Part shown: positions 33,886 to 45,369 of the stretch, one piece after another | Numbering within the stretch: position 1 is the first letter of the stretch | Layout of the letters: every line of letters begins with the position of its first letter | NCBI GenBank assembly: GCA_017654935.2 | Contig: CM065687.1 | Location: 18,952,571 to 19,016,570 of the forward strand | Source: Phymorhynchus buccinoides | Taxonomy: Eukaryota > Mollusca > Gastropoda > Neogastropoda > Raphitomidae | Direction of reading: 5' to 3' | Length of the DNA stretch: 64,000 nt | Translations under genes and position numbers: made by a program | Notes under the pieces: generated by a model | Database searches by the model: none | What the model saw: the letters and a program-made list of their open reading frames with translations, nothing else | What the model was told of the DNA's origin: nothing

Positions 33886-34403
33886 TAAAATTATTGCCTG
33901 TGTGTGCGTGTCTTGTCTGTCCACCCTGTAACTCACGAACCACTGAACAGAATCGCTTCAAATTTTGTGTGGTGGTATATCATGATTACACAGATGGTCC
34001 CATATAAAGATCAGAAGAAAGGGTAGTAGGGAATGACTGGCTGGACTGGTTTTTCACTTGTTACTTCCCTTGAATCATAAATGAAAAGAATGTGAGAGGC
34101 AAAAGAGAGAGTGTAGAGAGAGAGAGATTGTGAGTGAGAGATTGTGTGTGACAAGTGCGGGTGCGAAGTGTAGCAAGCAGGAAGCTAGTTACAAAATAAA
34201 CGTTAAACCTCTTTCGGTGCCTTTAAAAATAGATTTATCTTCCTTGCGTTATAAAATGTTCTGCGAAATAAACACTCGAAGGTGCTCTGGGTCCCACTAC
34301 CGCCTTTGGGTGTTTCTTTCGCGTAGCATGTTTTATTTATTAATTTATTCATTGTGTGATTATATTTTTTTACCATTGGAAAAAGCATATAGTACATATC
34401 GTC

Positions 34404-35452
34404 GGTGAAATTCAAAAACCTCGTATCTCAATTTTGGTAGTTCTGAGAAAAATTTAAAAAAACTTTTAAAAATTAACCGCGTTGACCACAATTGATTAAA
34501 TGATGTTGTTCAAGACATTGTGAGTTTAGTCGCATTTTGTTAAAATTACTTTTTTTTCTTTTTCTTTTTTAAAAGTGGTATTCTAATAAGACGCTTCAAA
34601 TGCGACTTATCCTCACATACGACTGATTTTTTTTTTCGAACACATTCCACTATATATCCTAAGCCGCAAATACGACTTTTCCTGAGTTCCGACTTACGAC
34701 CCGATTTCAGGGGTTGAGACCACAATCTTATCTTTTTGCAGTCAAGTTCATGTTTTCGATCTCTCGATGAAAAGCAGATTCACTCGTGATCGAAAGTCAT
34801 GGCAACGGGTTTGGCAACTTCGATACCCATGTTGCACTCACACACAAACTACACATAACAGTACAGACCTAATCTTCGCCATAACGGACCTACTAAATAC
34901 TGGATTATGCACAACGACACAACACAACACAAAACATGACAAAGTAACGCTCTGGCAGTTCATTTTTAGTCACAGTTTGCACAACAGAACTTTTACCGCG
35001 CATACAACTCGTTTGACAAAATGGCGCCGCATACACCGCAATTACGAAATCACGGCAAACGCTAATGCGCCAGCTGCTTTCATTTATCGGATTTTGTGAG
35101 TTGTTTGCATTCAGCGAGAGTTGTAGTGCACACACTAACGCCGATTTATCAGTCTGGTCCTCTAATAAGACCACCCCTCAGATAAGACTTTTTTTCACTG
35201 CACTTTCAAGGTCTTATTAGAGGGGTACCACTGTACTTGAAAAGAACGAAGATACGAGGTTTTTGTCCTTAACTAGATCTGAATTTGGGACTTACGAGTT
35301 TTTCTTCCATTTACACAACCTCATTTACCCCAGATAGAAAGTCGTTAGAAATACGAGCTTTGGGTGGAAGGTGGCGTGAAAAATTAGAGAGCTGACTATG
35401 TATCTAACTAAAAAAAAAAAAAAATCGAGATACGAGGTTTTTGAATTTCACC
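34404..35452. mobile_element. MITE with GGTGAAATTCAAAAACC ends, interrupted
   Basis: The ends GGTGAAATTCAAAAACCTCG and CGAGGTTTTTGAATTTCACC are exact inverted repeats of at least 20 bp. TATAGTACATAT lies on both sides, a target duplication of about 10-12 bp, which would fit the Mutator group. A second, uninterrupted copy is at 39719-40089. Confidence 0.85.
34572..35235. mobile_element. Nested TIR element inserted in the 34404-35452 MITE
   Basis: Left end AGTGGTATTCTAATAAGAC, right end GTCTTATTAGAGGGGTACCA followed by CTGTA. The sister MITE at 39719-40089 lacks these 660 bases, which proves insertion. The TA beside the ends and the end sequence suit a Tc1/pogo-like element. I recognise no transposase in it. 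Confidence 0.8.
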
Positions 35453-36255
35453 GATATATAGTACATATTACGTATGCTATTTGGAGCCAGTCGTGAAGTG
35501 TGTCCTGCACTTGATCATTCATTGCTCAAGATCGAGTAAGGGTCCAGTGCTATTTTTCATTTGATCTTATTAATCTTGTGTTGCTGACTAATTGTAGAAA
35601 AAAAGCCTAATGAACATCATAAATCTATTATTGTTGTAGGTTTTTGTTTTCTTTGTGAATATATTATTTTTAAAATCCATCCTCATAATACTGTATGTCT
35701 GCAAATTTACATGAATTACAGATGGGCTTTATCAAGTGTGTGCAAACATTGTGTATGACAGAAAGGATGTTCATGTGATAAATTGTATCAAGCTGCATTT
35801 AGGGGGACTTAAAGGTTTATTGAACAAAGATTCAACCCAACTGATAGTTTGAACAGGAAAGGTGATTTTAAAATTTAAAAAATTTGGTGTAAAATGGTGG
35901 AGAAAAGAAACTTGAGGCAAAACACTCTGAATCCTCTAACCTTTTAAAAATATACATATGCAGGTGCGCACAAATATGCATGCACACAACTTCTGAATGA
36001 TTTTTTAAGGCATTAACATTCCATTAGCTTGAGTCCTGAGAAAGCTCAATATTATGATCTTTGTCATATATCCAAGCACACACATGCATGCACACACGCA
36101 CGCACTCACACATGTCTGGTAAGCAAAACTTCTAAACGATTTTTACGGTATTTACATTCCATTGGCTTTTTGTCCTGAGACAGCTCAATAAGGATCTTGT
36201 TCAGATATCCGCAGTAGATATCACCAGATGTGTGCGTAATATATGATCTTCTTCA
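35453..36255. other. Gene-free AT-rich interval
   Basis: No exon recognised. Two related segments (about 35950-36060 and 36065-36190) share GCACACA, AACTTCT-AA-GATTTTT and CATTCCATTGGCTT, a local duplication. Confidence 0.55.
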
Positions 36256-36666
36256 CATATGTGACCCAGCACCACGAAAGGGACATTAAGTAGCTGGGCT
36301 CACAACAGGTTTGCAAAGTCAAAAATATAATAGTTCTGTCAATTTTGAGTTATGGGTATTTTTGTGTTGAGTAACATCTCATTTTTCGTATTCATAAACG
36401 TTGATCTTTAACATGGTCTCTGAATGGTCTTATTTTAAAACGAGTAGGTCAATGCATTTTCTTCAGCTAGGCTGGACTTTAGACTTTTCTCAAAATGGCC
36501 AACGCTCACCCTACTAACTTTAAATGCTCTGGAACGGGAAAAGATACAAGAATGGTTCTTGTATTATTAGAAGGAGAATTGTCTGCAGTTTGCAAAGGTA
36601 TAATTTTCTCAGAATGGTCAGTTTGATGTCACTTATTGTCCCTTTCGTGATGCTGGGTCACATATT
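36256..36666. mobile_element. MITE with TGTGACCCAGCACCA ends, copy 2
   Basis: Same ends and body as 33455-33885, with scattered substitutions and short deletions. Confidence 0.88.
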
Positions 36667-36721
36667 TGCAGTAGATATCATAAGATGTGTGCATAGCGTA
36701 ATCAGCATAGTTAAAACTTTA

Positions 36722-37166
36722 TTAACCTTTACCGGATCATGCTTTTGACTACACGGACACGATGGCGGGGGTCGACCCCGACCCCCTACTCAGCAAAGAG
36801 CAAATTCCGAGGTGTTAACCCCTGTCCGGGGGTCTCCCACGACCCCTACTTGTCAAAGAGGCACCATGTGTTTATCCCTGTCCGGATGGCGGGGGTCTCC
36901 CATGACCCCTACTCAATGCACTGCAGTGCTCTTTAAAGTAGGGGTCGTGGGAGACCCCCGTCATCCGGACAGGTATATCAAAATTACGCGTCATATTACG
37001 TCATTTATATTTTATACACATTAATAAAATTTAACACACTTAAAGCCATTTACGTTTTTGACAAAGTCATGAAATTTCATGAAGATTGCTTAAATAGTTT
37101 TAGAGATATAACATGTTTTGTGTGTCAAGGGGTCGTGGGCGACCCCAGAAGTCCGGTAAAGGTTAA
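36722..37166. mobile_element. P3 MITE with internal palindromic phrases
   Basis: TTAA-CCTTTACCGGAT on the left, GTCCGGTAAAGG-TTAA on the right. Inside are several near-palindromes of the type GGGTCTCCCACGACCCCTAC and the reverse AGGGGTCGTGGGAGACCCCC. TTAA target sites suggest the piggyBac group. Confidence 0.85.
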
Positions 37167-37689
37167 CCCATCTGCTCAGTGCATGGACTATGTATGTACT
37201 GATAGTGTCTGCCACTGACATTTTGGTTGTGTAGTTCTCAGGGTTTTTTCTGTATATATTTCTCTGTTTTGGTTGATGTGCGCTTGTGTAAAATGTACAC
37301 AATTAACCTGCTAGTAGAATTGGGATCTAAATCAACTCCCAGTAGGTTCGGTTTTGTTGTGAGAATCTGCAAGTATTTGTGCAGGCTGTAGTCAGAATTA
37401 GCTGTTCAATGTTAATGTACTTTCTGTGTCTGTGTGTGTGTGATTGCTTCTGTTAAAAAAAATTAAAAAAAGTTGCTCAACATAAATTGCAATACCCAGC
37501 TTCCTCATTTCTGTTTTTTGATGATTTTTTAATTAGAAATTGTTGGTTGCCTCTTAAATGTAGGTGCAGTTTTATTGTTCATTTGATTTCCCCAAAACAA
37601 TTACTGAGTGATTTTTTTTTTTAGAATTTCGTTTTTTTGGTTGCCTTTTTAAAGCATTTTTGTGTTGTCAATTGTCTTGCCGAAAGTTA

Positions 37690-37838
37690 TTACCATATTT
37701 TTCGGGCTATAAGGCGATGCTTTTTTCCAAGACTCAGACCCCTGCGCCTTATAATGTGACTGATGAAATAGTAAGAAAATATAGTAACAAAATCTGAAAT
37801 TAGGGGGGTGCGCCTTATGGCCCGAAAAATATGGTAAT
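37690..37838. mobile_element. MITE of the ACTATAAGGCGCA family, copy 2
   Basis: TTACCATATTTTTCGGGC and GCCCGAAAAATATGGTAA are perfect inverted ends of 18 bp around a 110-bp core with TATAATGTGACTGATGAAAT. Confidence 0.88.
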
Positions 37839-38109
37839 ACAATATTATACTGTAGATTTCTTTTTTTAACTTTAAGATAGAATATTGAAGCTGAGTTGTG
37901 AGTTGATGATAGTTTTAATTTGTGGTTTGGGTGTAATGTTTTGGTGGTGCTGACTTTAGAGAAAAAAAATGATTTTGAAAAGAAATCAGTTTCTTGGCGT
38001 TTCATTTTTAATGCAGGTTTTGATGAAATGCGTATGTTGATGCCCCTTTCATGGTTCCCCCAAAATGTATGTCGAGCGAATAGACATAATTATGCAGTTT
38101 TCCCCCGTT

Positions 38110-39098
38110 TTAACCCTTTCACCACCAACGTCACATTTTTGCACCACAATGTCACTAAAAGGCATCAAACCAGGGTCTGTTATCCAAAGACCCTGTTCTC
38201 TTCATTTTGGGAGGTGGGGATAGGCCTTACTTTAAATATGTCACAGAGGAATCCTGAATATTACAGATTTTTTTCTCTACCCAGGCAAGCTTAACCCTCT
38301 CACACTGATCAATCCGAACCGAGAATTGATCCCGAGTACCAAGTGAAGAGGAGTAACTCCGAACGTCACACCAAATCTTTTATCTAAAAAAATCACCCAG
38401 AATAAAGTCGAACTCACATTTAATTTATGAAAGATGCATATTCAATAGCAATGATGATATTTTTATTCCAAAGCTAACACACTGTCACACAACAAACCAT
38501 GAATTGGAATAAAAAATCCGTAATGGCGCTCTGAGCATCGTGCCGAGTCAATACTGCGCACGTCATGTGGAAAGAAGAAAAACATTTGGGATCATTTCGA
38601 AAAATCCGTTCAAAAAGACTAGTGGGTGCTTTCCCTTGCTGTAAGAACCAAAAACGGACCACTGAGAGTCAGGAACAGGAAGAACTAACTTAGTATATTG
38701 CATTGTGGGTAGGGCAAAAGTGAAAGTGAAACTACTAGACCGGGCGTGCAGCGGGTGCAATCGGCGCATACAGTAGCCAGTGGTAAAAAAAAAAATCGGT
38801 CACATCTGGCGTCTGAAGCCTTGAGAAGGTTAAAGACCCACCAGATCACGTGTCAAAATCACGGGTTTCACGTGTTTTCCCTCTTATAGCTGGAAAGAAA
38901 TCTTGTTTTGACCAGGTCTCACAAATGCCCCCAAATTCAAAGCGATACATCATTTTAAAGAGCAGTCTCAATTTGAACATGGGGGCATTTCTATATGGGT
39001 CACAGCTACCCAGAAAAAACCAAGGGACTTAATCATGGCGCGTCTGTATCTTTAATGGAAGTGTTTTGCTAAAAAATGGCTGGTGGCAAAAGGGTTCA
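38110..39098. mobile_element. P1 MITE with nested TTAA insertions
   Basis: Outer ends TTAA-CCCTTTCACCACCAACG and CTGGTGGCAAAAGGG-TTCA. It is interrupted at a TTAA (38291) by an element starting CCCTCTCACACTGATC and ending near TTAA 38830. Further material then runs to TTAA 39052, after which the P1 sequence resumes (TGGAAGTGTTTTGCTAAAAA). The inner sequence is also found in inverse order at about 45000-45200. Confidence 0.78.
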
Positions 39099-39194
39099 TC
39101 TTTAGTCTTCTATGTTCTTGGTATAGTGAAAGCAATGCATTACCAATCTGTTATTTAATGAAGGTCCATGTATTTAAAACGTATTAGATATGAT

Positions 39195-39449
39195 TTAGAC
39201 CCTTTCGCCACCAGACATTTTTCAGCCAAAAATGTTAGTATAATTTACCAGGCTAAAGAAAAGTTAGCGTCTGCAATACTATGAATCTGCCTATGACCTG
39301 TATTAAATAAGGCCTTTCCTTATCTCCCAAAATTAACACAATTAGGTCATTGGATAACAGTTGCTAATTTCAAGCCTTTTAGTGACAAGGGTGTTGAACT
39401 GTTCAATCAGTGTGGTGCAAAAATGTGACGTCAGCGGTGAAAGGGTTAA
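39195..39449. mobile_element. TTAA MITE, family P1
   Basis: CCCTTTCGCCACCAGACATT on the left, GTCAGCGGTGAAAGGG-TTAA on the right, with the P1 body (AGGTCATTGGATAACAG; GTGACAAGGGTGTTGAA). Confidence 0.82.
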
Positions 39450-39718
39450 GAGAAAAGTTTGAGAGAGTACAAAGTTGGCCATATCCTTCAAATTATAAAA
39501 ATGTGATCTAACGAGGGTGTTTGAGCACTTTCAAAAGTGATATTTCAAAGAATAATGAGAGCTTTTTAGATAAAAACATGTCATGGAGTTTTTTTTACAC
39601 TTCTGACAGTTGAGAGAATAATTATGTCTTGGAGCTTTTTACACTTCAGGACCGTTAGTAGCATCATAGACATTCAGGTTGAACTGAGTTCAATTTGTTG
39701 ATTGTAATATCGTCGGCC

Positions 39719-40089
39719 GGTGAAATTCAAAAACTTTGTATCTCAATTTTGGTAGTTTTGAGAAAAATGAAAAAAAAAACTTTTAAAAAATTAACTGCGT
39801 TGACCACAATTGATTAACTATGATGAATATGTTGTTCAAGACATTGCAAGTTTAGTCCTGTATTTCGTTAAAAATTACTTTGAATTTTTTTTTTTTTTTA
39901 GACTTGAAAAGAACGAAGATACAAGGTTTTTGTCCTTAACTAGATCTGAATTTCCATTTTCACAACCTCATTTACCCCAGATAGAAAGTCGTTAGAGATA
40001 CAAGCTTTTGGTGGAAGGTGGTGGGGAAAATTAGAGAGCTGACAGTGTATCTAACTAAAAAATCGAGATACAAGGTTTTTGAATTTCAC
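39719..40089. mobile_element. MITE with GGTGAAATTCAAAAAC ends, uninterrupted copy
   Basis: Matches 34404-35452 without the nested element. Ends GGTGAAATTCAAAAACTTTG and CAAGGTTTTTGAATTTCAC. Confidence 0.85.
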
Positions 40090-40632
40090 AAACGATATGC
40101 ATGTTTTTGCAAGGTTTTGTTGTTGATTGTAATGTGCATGTTTCTCAGCAATAAATGCAAATGTGATGAGAACAAGGTTTTGTTGGTGATTGTAATTTGC
40201 ATGTTTCTCGACAATAAATGCAAATGTGATGAGAACAAGGTTTTGTTGTTGATTGTAATATGCATGTTTCTCGACAATAAATGCAAATGTGATGAGAACA
40301 AGGTTTTGTTGTTGATTGTAATTATGCATGTTTCTCGACAATAAATGCAAATGTGATGAGAACAAGGTTTTGTTGTTGATTGTAATTATGCATGTTTCTC
40401 GACAATAAATGCAAATGTGATTGGAACAAGGTTTTGTTGTTGATTGTAATTATGCATGTTTCTCGACAATAAATGCAAATGTGATTGGAACAAGGTTTTG
40501 TTGTTGATTGTAATTATGCATGTTTCTCGACAATAAATGCAAATGTGATTGGAACAAGGTTTTGTTGTTGATTGTAATTATGCATGTTTCTCGACAATAA
40601 ATGCAAATGTGATGAGAACAAGGTTTTGTTTA
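40089..40632. repeat. 63/64-bp array, about 8 copies
   Basis: The phrase AACAAGGTTTTGTTG recurs at 40171, 40234, 40297, 40361 and 40425 and on to about 40620, at 63 or 64 bp. Each unit includes TGCATGTTTCTCGACAATAA. The array starts right at the end of the MITE 39719-40089. Confidence 0.93.
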
Positions 40633-40744
40633 AACGAGAACCATGGCCTTACAGATACACCGACGTCATAAGAAATGCACAAATACTGTGATGGATAATA
40701 TTTTCAAGGTTTGTGTTCACTTGTTGCCTTTCAAATACATGGAT

Positions 40745-41230
40745 GCTCCTGATTTCAGGATGTCCTGAATTTCAGGATTTTTTGTCCAGGATGTCCTGAA
40801 TTTCAGGATTTTTTTGTCCAGGATGTCCTGAAGTTCAGGATTTTTTTATTGCGTGGAGCCAGCGTCGCCGGATTATGAGTTTGAGAAGATGCATTTAGCT
40901 GGTTATAGAGGTCATGAAGTTTAACCATAAGTGAAAGTGCAACGAGAGCCTGTCAATTACATTGGAAACTGTTATTTCCCTTCAGCTTCCATGGGGTATT
41001 GCCCCCCCACCCACCCCCGGAGGGGCGCTGTCCCTGCACTACGCCGGGGAGTTTGAGAAGATGCATTTCGCTGGTTATAGAGGTCATGAAGTTTAGCCAG
41101 ATGTGAAAGTGCAATGACAGCCTGTCAATTACATTGGAAACTGTTATTTCCCTTCAGCTTCCATGGGGTATTGTCACCCCCCGGAACACCCGGGAGGGGC
41201 GCTGTCCCTTCACTCCGCCGGGGCTTGCAG
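40745..41230. repeat. Short CCTGAATTTCAGGAT array and a duplicated 170-bp unit
   Basis: Three or so units with the palindrome TCCTGAATTTCAGGA (40750-40840) are followed by two copies of a unit starting GAGTTTGAGAAGATGCATTT (40880 and 41050), each ending in GAGGGGCGCTGTCCCT and CGCCGGGG. Confidence 0.85.
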
Positions 41231-42029
41231 GATTTTTTTAATTTCACAGGAGCACCCATGCAAATATACTGATGTTCATAAGAAATGTGTAAGTAGGGAA
41301 AAGTATGACTGTTTAAGATTACCTTTTTGGAGAAAACAAATCTAACAATTAATTAATGTAGCTGAATATATATATTAACAAAAGTCGAATCCTTGGAGAA
41401 AAGCATTTCAGGGTTGCACAAGAGCTTGGGTATACAGTTAAAAAAAATTATGCTTTGAAAACGCGTTTTTGGTGAAAGTTATTATAATTATTATTTTCTA
41501 TTTGATTAGTTTTTATGCATGCATTATTATTTTTCTACAGTATCAAAGTTTGTACATCGCTCTACTCAGATTCAAATAAATAAATAAAAAATGTTCAAAA
41601 AAGTAATAAATGACTATCAGTGGGAACACTGTTAGTTGTCAGTGGGTGACGTCATTGCCTCTTAGGTTAAGTGTACTGATACTCATTTATGCATTGGACT
41701 GTAGAGGGGAAGTATTGTTTTTTGATCGTGTTGATTTTTTGGTTGCCTGCTTTTTGCTCCTTTTGCTATTTTCTTGTTTATGTTGATAAAAGGCGCATTC
41801 GCCGACATATCCAGTAGTTTTGTTTTCTCTTGTGAATTAAATAACGTCACTTTACACTTGTCATGTAGTTTGTTTGTTGTGTGATTTGAATCAGTTTGAC
41901 TTGATTGCAGTTTGCACTGATTGCTTGCTTTGACGAAGAGATTTTTTTGCGCTACCTAGACGTCAGAGTGCGCCTGGTCACTCCTAGTACTAAACTTTGC
42001 CCTGATTGAACTGGAATCTCCAGAACTTT
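41231..42029. other. AT-rich interval, nothing recognised
   Basis: No exon, repeat or RNA gene that I can support. Confidence 0.5.
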
Positions 42030-42965
42030 CTAGTATTGTAGTAACGACAGCAGTAATTCACGCGTTTTCCTATCCTCTTTGGTATTGCCGAGCGCCTTCA
42101 GCTTTTCTTTTATATTTTGCTCTACTTTAAATGCTGGGGTTTCAACTAATTCAAGTTTTTGGCAAAACAGTTTCTTCTTCCTTGGTGATGCTCTTTCAAT
42201 TACGTCTGACACAGTCCCAACAAACTTGGAAGGACTTTTCGGTAGAACCGATTTCACCCGACCTGCAGCTTTGCGTCTTGCTTCTGGTGTCCTCTTGTCT
42301 GCCAGAGAAACCGTTTGTGACTGACTGGCTGATGAAGTTGTCGGCTCCAAGAGGTTTTCCGACCAATCAGCCACCAGTGTAATCTGGCAGTCGTCAGTCT
42401 CCACCTTAATTTCTTTCTCAACTATCTCCGTTTCTGACTGGCACTGACGTGTTGCTGTCGACATCTGGTTTGCTGCTTTCTTACTTGCTGCTTTCGCTTC
42501 CTGTCTTTCTTTGTATTTATGACGGCGCCTCTCATTCACGCGCCAAAGCTTTTGTGGATGCATTTTGTCTTTCTGTCGACTTTTCTCTTCCCTCCATTTC
42601 GCCCGTTGTTCCTCCTGAGCGGCTCTCGTCTTTGGAGGTTGAGTTTGAGGTTGAGCTTTTCTTCTTTCCCTGGAAGCCTGCATTCTAATGCGAGACTTTT
42701 CGCGTTCTATGGCTTTTTGCTCTGCACTCATATTGTCTCTATGAGATTTACTACTTTGTCTACAGTTTTCTTTGTACATCTTGTGTTTTTCTGGATCGTT
42801 TTCTTTCATTCGGTCTATATAAGCCTTCACTATTTCACATTTAGTTTTTTTCTTAGTCCGTTCTCCTTTGATGGGAAAAACATTCTGAAGGGGCTGTGGC
42901 TTTGTGTCAGGGTCCTGGTGCTCCACTGTGTTCACAGCTAGCCTGTTACTCTTCCTCTGTAACAT
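42030..42965 (-). CDS. Lys/Arg/Glu-rich 311-aa protein, identity unknown
   Basis: A clean minus-strand frame starts at ATG 42963-42965 and stops at 42030-42032. The ATG is directly preceded by a pyrimidine run and CAACAG, a good splice acceptor, so the true protein may start in an upstream exon. The sequence has a charged N-terminal half (ERTKKKTKCEIVKAYIDRMK, RREEKSRQKDKMHPQKL-like), a Ser/Thr-rich middle, and a conserved-looking block RTPEARRKAAGRVKSVLPKS with SPRKKKLF and DRKTRELLLSLLQY. Composition is not repeat-driven. I do not recognise a named domain. It may be part of a DNA transposon protein or a nuclear protein of unknown function. Isolated among repeats, so a mobile origin is likely. 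Confidence 0.5.
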   Translation of the reverse strand: MLQRKSNRLAVNTVEHQDPDTKPQPLQNVFPIKGERTKKKTKCEIVKAYIDRMKENDPEKHKMYKENCRQSSKSHRDNMSAEQKAIEREKSRIRMQASRERRKAQPQTQPPKTRAAQEEQRAKWREEKSRQKDKMHPQKLWRVNERRRHKYKERQEAKAASKKAANQMSTATRQCQSETEIVEKEIKVETDDCQITLVADWSENLLEPTTSSASQSQTVSLADKRTPEARRKAAGRVKSVLPKSPSKFVGTVSDVIERASPRKKKLFCQKLELVETPAFKVEQNIKEKLKALGNTKEDRKTRELLLSLLQY

Positions 42966-43142
42966 CTGTTGAAAAAAAAATAATTCAAGAGTAATGTTAG
43001 CATAAAGACTGATAAAACTTGCCTTACTAATGCTTACTTAGTTTCAATCACTTTCTGTTACACAACTACTTGGCCAAAATGCTAAGATCAACAGCAACCA
43101 ATGAGTGACTTAGCCGGCTCTTTTGCCCGTCAGGTGGCATAA

Positions 43143-43275
43143 CGCTCGAGTGGGGCTAATCCTCTCTATATTCTTAGTTGGGGATAAAGAGAGAGAGAGA
43201 TATAGGGAGGAGTCCAACCCTCTCTCTCTCTCTCACTACGCCCAACTAAGAATATAGCGTGATAAGCCCCTAGTG
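43143..43275. mobile_element. Small hairpin element
   Basis: GGGGCTAATCCTCTCTATATTC and TTAGTTGGG on the left pair with CCCAACTAAGAATATAGCGT and GATAAGCCCC on the right. The loop holds GA and CT runs that can pair too. A fold-back MITE is likely. Confidence 0.75.
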
Positions 43276-43339
43276 GTTTGACTGCCCCCTGTCGCCATAA
43301 GTCAACCATTATTAGCAATCATAATTCTTCTCTTCTTCT

Positions 43340-43712
43340 TCCAGTTGGGGATGTTTATATCCTGCCCCGCGCTAACCGGTCTTAATTCAGACCATTAATA
43401 GCGCACAGGATGCGTGCTATGTGAATTTGTGTCATCCATCAAACCGGCACACACGGCCTACTCGTACCGAATAGTGGGATTGACTTTAACGTATGAGCAA
43501 TCTTGTGCATGCGTTCGCACACAGGACCTCGGTTTTTGAAGTCTCATCCGAAGGACTTTTCCCCCAATTGACGTCAGGTACCCATTTACACCTGGGTGAA
43601 GTGAGGAAAATAGGAGTAAAGTGCCTTTCCGAAGTCGAACCCACGCACTCGCAAACCTGACAGATTACGAGCTAGCGACTCGGACTTACCAACTGAGCTA
43701 CAGCGGCTCCTG
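43340..43712 (-). mobile_element. tRNA-headed SINE, minus orientation, copy 2
   Basis: On the minus strand it starts GGAGCCGCTGTAGCTCAGTT (box A), with box B near GTGGGTTCGACTTCGG. Its body has ACTCCTATTTTCCTCAC, CGAGGTCCTGTGTGCGAAC and GCATCCTGTGCGC. It ends in a GAAGAAGAAGAG tail. This is the most complete copy in the window. Confidence 0.85.
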
Positions 43713-43984
43713 TATATCAATGACATATTTTTTAAAGTAATTTGTTTATTAGCTCCTTTACTACCTTATGTAAGTATATGAAAAACTGTCGCTAATATGT
43801 TTTTAAAATCTAGACTATTATAGTATTACAACAAAATTTCTATCAAAGTGCTTCAACATTATTTCAAAATAACTTGATTAACAGTATGCCTAAAAGGTTG
43901 CATTAATTTTAAAATGATCAAAAAATTATGTTGTTTTACCCATTTCCTTGTTAGTACTGCTCATATAATTATAATTTCATTACA

Positions 43985-44164
43985 TTAAAACCCTTTCACC
44001 GCCAACGTCGCATTTTTGCACCACAATGATTTAACACCCATGTCACTAAAACTGTAAACACACACACATTTTACAGAGGAATCCCAAATAGTAGACAGAT
44101 TTTTTGCATCGTAAGTTTAATGGAAATTTTTTTGCTGAAAAATGGCTGGCGGCGAATGGGTTAA
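43985..44164. mobile_element. TTAA MITE, family P1, short form
   Basis: TTAA-AACCCTTTCACCGCCAACG on the left, GGCTGGCGGCGAATGGG-TTAA on the right. It supplies the empty site (ATGATTTAACACCC) that shows where the P3 element entered the copy at 30606. Confidence 0.82.
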
Positions 44165-44820
44165 CAGTCTTAACCCTGACATGAGAATTAACAGATAAAC
44201 ACTTTCCATTACAAATGCAACAAGGAAACCATAGCACACAGTTTCTGTGTTGCAATTATAATCCAAAAACTGCAACAAAATTAAAATAAAGTTAGAACAC
44301 TGCCCAGCAATCACTCAAGTGTGTTGTACAAAACAAAAATGATTAAAACAAACGAAAATATGCTTTCTTTGTTTTGTAAAAACTATACATGAGCCAAAAA
44401 TGTAGTGTTTAGGCACATTGAATTACACACGCAACACAGAATCCACAGATCTTAGTTTCCTGTTGCACGAGGGGTCATACTAATTGCCGTCCGAAGCAGT
44501 CCGGATGCCGTTAAAGTTAATAGAGTATAGTTGTTTTTTTTATAATCACTAGTCAACACTGAGTACCAGTAACGCCCAGTACTGGTAACCCCCAGTACTG
44601 GTAACGCTGGGTCAGCGAAATATGATATTACTTTTTGTTTTTTTGTTTCTTTCTTTTTTTTTTTATATTATGTTTTATCCCCCCCCCCAAGCCATCCGCC
44701 CCCCAAATAGGTCGAAGACAATAGCCATGAAAGAGAGACATAGACAGAGAGCAAAGACTTGTGAAAGAGGACAACTGCTGTTCCGGTTAGATGAATGAAA
44801 TTTGTTTAACGTCCTCCACC
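44165..44820. other. AT-rich interval with a GTACTGG patch
   Basis: At about 44560-44615, CCAGTACTGGTAACGC-like words repeat three times. A C run lies at 44680-44688. No gene. Confidence 0.6.
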
Positions 44821-44829
44821 CCGGAGCAG

Positions 44830-44975
44830 GCACAGAGAGAGAGAGAGAGAGACAGACAGACAAAAGACAGACAGACAGACAGCGAGACACAGGCCCTACA
44901 ATTACAAAGAGAGAGAGAGAGAGGGGGGGGGGGGGGGAGACAGAGACAGAAAGTGAGAGAGACAGACAGAAAAAG
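44830..44975. repeat. GA/GACA microsatellite with poly-G
   Basis: GA repeats with GACAGACA units and a G run at about 44922-44938. The flank CGTCCTCC-CC-GGAGCAGGCACAGAG is the reverse complement of sequence near 1905-1930, so it is an inverted relative of that repeat. Confidence 0.9.
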
Positions 44976-45219
44976 ACTGAGACTCCCCACTGTTTGTTGT
45001 GTGACATTGTGTTAGCTTTCGAATGAAAATATCATCATTGCTATTCAATATGCATCTTTCAGAAATTAAATGTGAGTTCGACTTTATTCTCTGTGATTTT
45101 TTTAGATAAAAGATTTGGTGTGACGTTCGGAGTTACTTCCCATCACTCGGAACTCAGGATCGATTCCCGGTTCGATTGATCGAGAGGCATAGGGTTAAGC
45201 TGCTAACCTGCTGGCCCCC

Positions 45220-45275
45220 TGCGCGCGCGCGCGCGCGCGCGGCGCGCGCGCGCGCGAGAGAGAGAGAGACGAGAG
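45220..45275. repeat. CG dinucleotide run followed by GA run
   Basis: About 36 bases of alternating CG with one slip (GGC), then GAGAGAGA. Alternating CG of this length can adopt Z-DNA in principle. Such a run is rare in animal DNA because CpG mutates quickly. Confidence 0.9.
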
Positions 45276-45369
45276 AGTAGCGCGATAGGAGGCTTCGCTA
45301 CAGTAAATCCTCGCTGAAGTAATGTCCGCTGTGCTGAAGTAATGTCTCGCTGCTCCGTTACCGTTTGGG

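Noticed and set aside
34767..35099. 110-codon frame as a transposase remnant
   Set aside because: No DDE-type motif or helix-turn-helix pattern seen.
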